Positions 63,184 through 64,000 of a stretch of 64,000 nucleotides of DNA are shown here, in pieces. Both the position numbers and the translations under genes were made by a program. The first letter of the stretch is position 1. Every line of letters starts with the position of its first letter. This DNA comes from a gamma proteobacterium symbiont of Taylorina sp. Lineage in GTDB: Bacteria; Pseudomonadota; Gammaproteobacteria; GRL18. The notes beneath the pieces were generated by a model. It made no database searches. It was not told where the DNA came from and worked only from the letters and a program-made list of their open reading frames with translations. The stretch is taken from the NCBI GenBank assembly GCA_025655455.1, contig JAHXIV010000037.1:1-64000 (forward strand). The letters run 5' to 3'.

Positions 63184-63685
63184 TGAATCAGGTAGTTTGT
63201 CTGCATCTACTGTAAATTTTATACTCTGCCCACTTAATTAACGCTCTCTTATACTATTGTCTTGGGTGAAAAGCAGCTAATTCAGTTACTAGTTAAAACA
63301 TAGAAACCGTCCCAAGTCAGTATTTTAGAGGTCTCTAGTGGGCTAAAGGTAAATTGATAAATCAGCAATTTTGATCTTGAAAAAACTTGATTTTGAAAAA
63401 CCAATAATACCCCTTAGTGACTCTAGCCGAAAGTTCATCTGGAGTATCAAAAGAAAATCTTTTATCAGTAAGCGTAAAATTTAACAGGTAGACTTATTTC
63501 TGCCATATAAGAATCAGCCACGATAACAGACGCTCAATAAACGATAAAACAAATGTACGGAACATGGTCAAAACCATCATTAATACAGCATAGATAGAAT
63601 TATGTTATCCTTGATGCTGGTAACGGACAGATAATTTGAACCAGCAGCTATGGCTCAGCTACTGATAGGGTTGCTACCACCTTTT
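63184..63685 (-). other. Degenerate intergenic region
   Basis: The gap has only short open stretches on the minus strand (for example a hydrophobic segment of about 30 codons near 63500-63600 and a phrase RFSFDTPDELSARVTKGYY near 63410-63465). They are separated by stops. This looks like decayed coding DNA; I cannot name the source. Confidence 0.35.
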
Positions 63686-64000
63686 CTAAAAAGGACTCTC
63701 CTGCACGAACTCTGGCTGTGAGCCCGTGATATATTTACACTGACCCTCTAAAGGCTTTCTTTCCCGCAGTTTTTTAGCAGTATTTTTCAATGCATCCTGC
63801 AAGGCTTCTTCAATCACAGGGTGATAAAACGGCATCTTCAGCATTTCTTCAATAGTCATCACCTGCTGTATTGACCAAGCCACCAGATGAGCCAGATGTT
63901 CAACTCTGGGTCCCACCATAGCAGCCCCAATTAAACGGCCATTGACCGGATCGGCATAAAGCCTGATCAATCCTCGATTGCTTCCCATAATCAGTGCCCG
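63686..64000 (-). CDS. Dihydrolipoyl dehydrogenase, C-terminal part (cut by window edge)
   Basis: The frame continues to the right edge; the visible part is the C-terminal dimerisation domain of a pyridine nucleotide-disulfide oxidoreductase: MGSNRGLIRLYADP, GRLIGAAMVGPRVEHLAHLVAW and MPFYHPVIEEALQDAL. FYHPVIEE holds the catalytic His-Glu pair that acts at the partner subunit's active site. It is most like dihydrolipoamide dehydrogenases; a mercuric-reductase-like or related flavoprotein is possible since the FAD and CxxxxC regions lie outside the window. Confidence 0.85.
   Translation of the reverse strand, partial: RALIMGSNRGLIRLYADPVNGRLIGAAMVGPRVEHLAHLVAWSIQQVMTIEEMLKMPFYHPVIEEALQDALKNTAKKLRERKPLEGQCKYITGSQPEFVQESPF

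Overview
The window comes from an AT-rich gammaproteobacterium. Its housekeeping gene orders are gammaproteobacterial: bamD followed by pilS-pilR, spoT-rpoZ-gmk, PHP-yciO-M50-trpS-scpA-scpB-rluB, and epmB/efp/epmA. An asparagine/glycine-rich secreted protein of the sulfur globule family (1741-2184) and a secreted DsrE-like protein (49390-49896) suggest a sulfur-oxidising lineage that can store sulfur. The tmRNA tag ANDDNYALAA is also of gammaproteobacterial type. No rRNA, tRNA or CRISPR array was seen.

Layout. 1-1160: remnant of an island integrated at the 3' end of ssrA, with a truncated tyrosine integrase and a partial ORF leaving the window. 1179-2184: tmRNA, then the sulfur globule gene. 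2766-9479: thioredoxin, a DUF2066/AI-2E/gshA operon, bamD, a P-II protein and nadE. 9540-15952: a PP0621-type small protein, pilSR, recG (with no ordinary start codon for its full N-terminus) and two unknown exported proteins. 15961-19121: spoT, rpoZ, gmk. 19315-23070: a ferric iron ABC transporter operon with a likely Fur box, then a decayed pta fragment. 23618-33669: a SYLF-domain protein, an OprD-like porin, and a run of membrane transporters. That run ends with a dicarboxylate symporter fused to a periplasmic solute-binding domain. 33821-38289: N-formylglutamate amidohydrolase, an AmmeMemoRadiSam radical SAM enzyme, a LapG-like protease with a second SYLF protein, a MITE-like element, a Kazal-like lipoprotein and a CBS protein. 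38732-45678: diguanylate cyclase, then the conserved rluB-scpBA-trpS-M50-yciO-PHP block. 45923-51808: a same-strand series of START, N-truncated cupin, nitrilase, thiol-dioxygenase-like, SEL1, DsrE-like, yciB, yciI and a parvulin isomerase. 52031-61240: EF-P and its two modification enzymes, a Na/Pi symporter, argG, YicC and a Ser/Thr kinase. 61751-64000: two poorly known exported or degenerate proteins and the 3' part of a dihydrolipoyl dehydrogenase.

The most unusual signal is non-coding. Three long imperfect palindromes (33709-33811, 38363-38477, 51842-51953) each have an outer stem of 25-31 bp around a loop of 52-53 bases. The loop carries a shared core and two smaller hairpins centred on TCCATG or a near variant. 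The hairpin stems differ between copies but stay paired, which suggests selection on a folded structure. A second dispersed repeat of about 95-98 bp occurs at 2658-2755 and, inverted, at 19196-19290. Together with a 118-bp inverted-repeat element and smaller TATACCC stem-loops, they show a genome seeded with small non-autonomous repeats.
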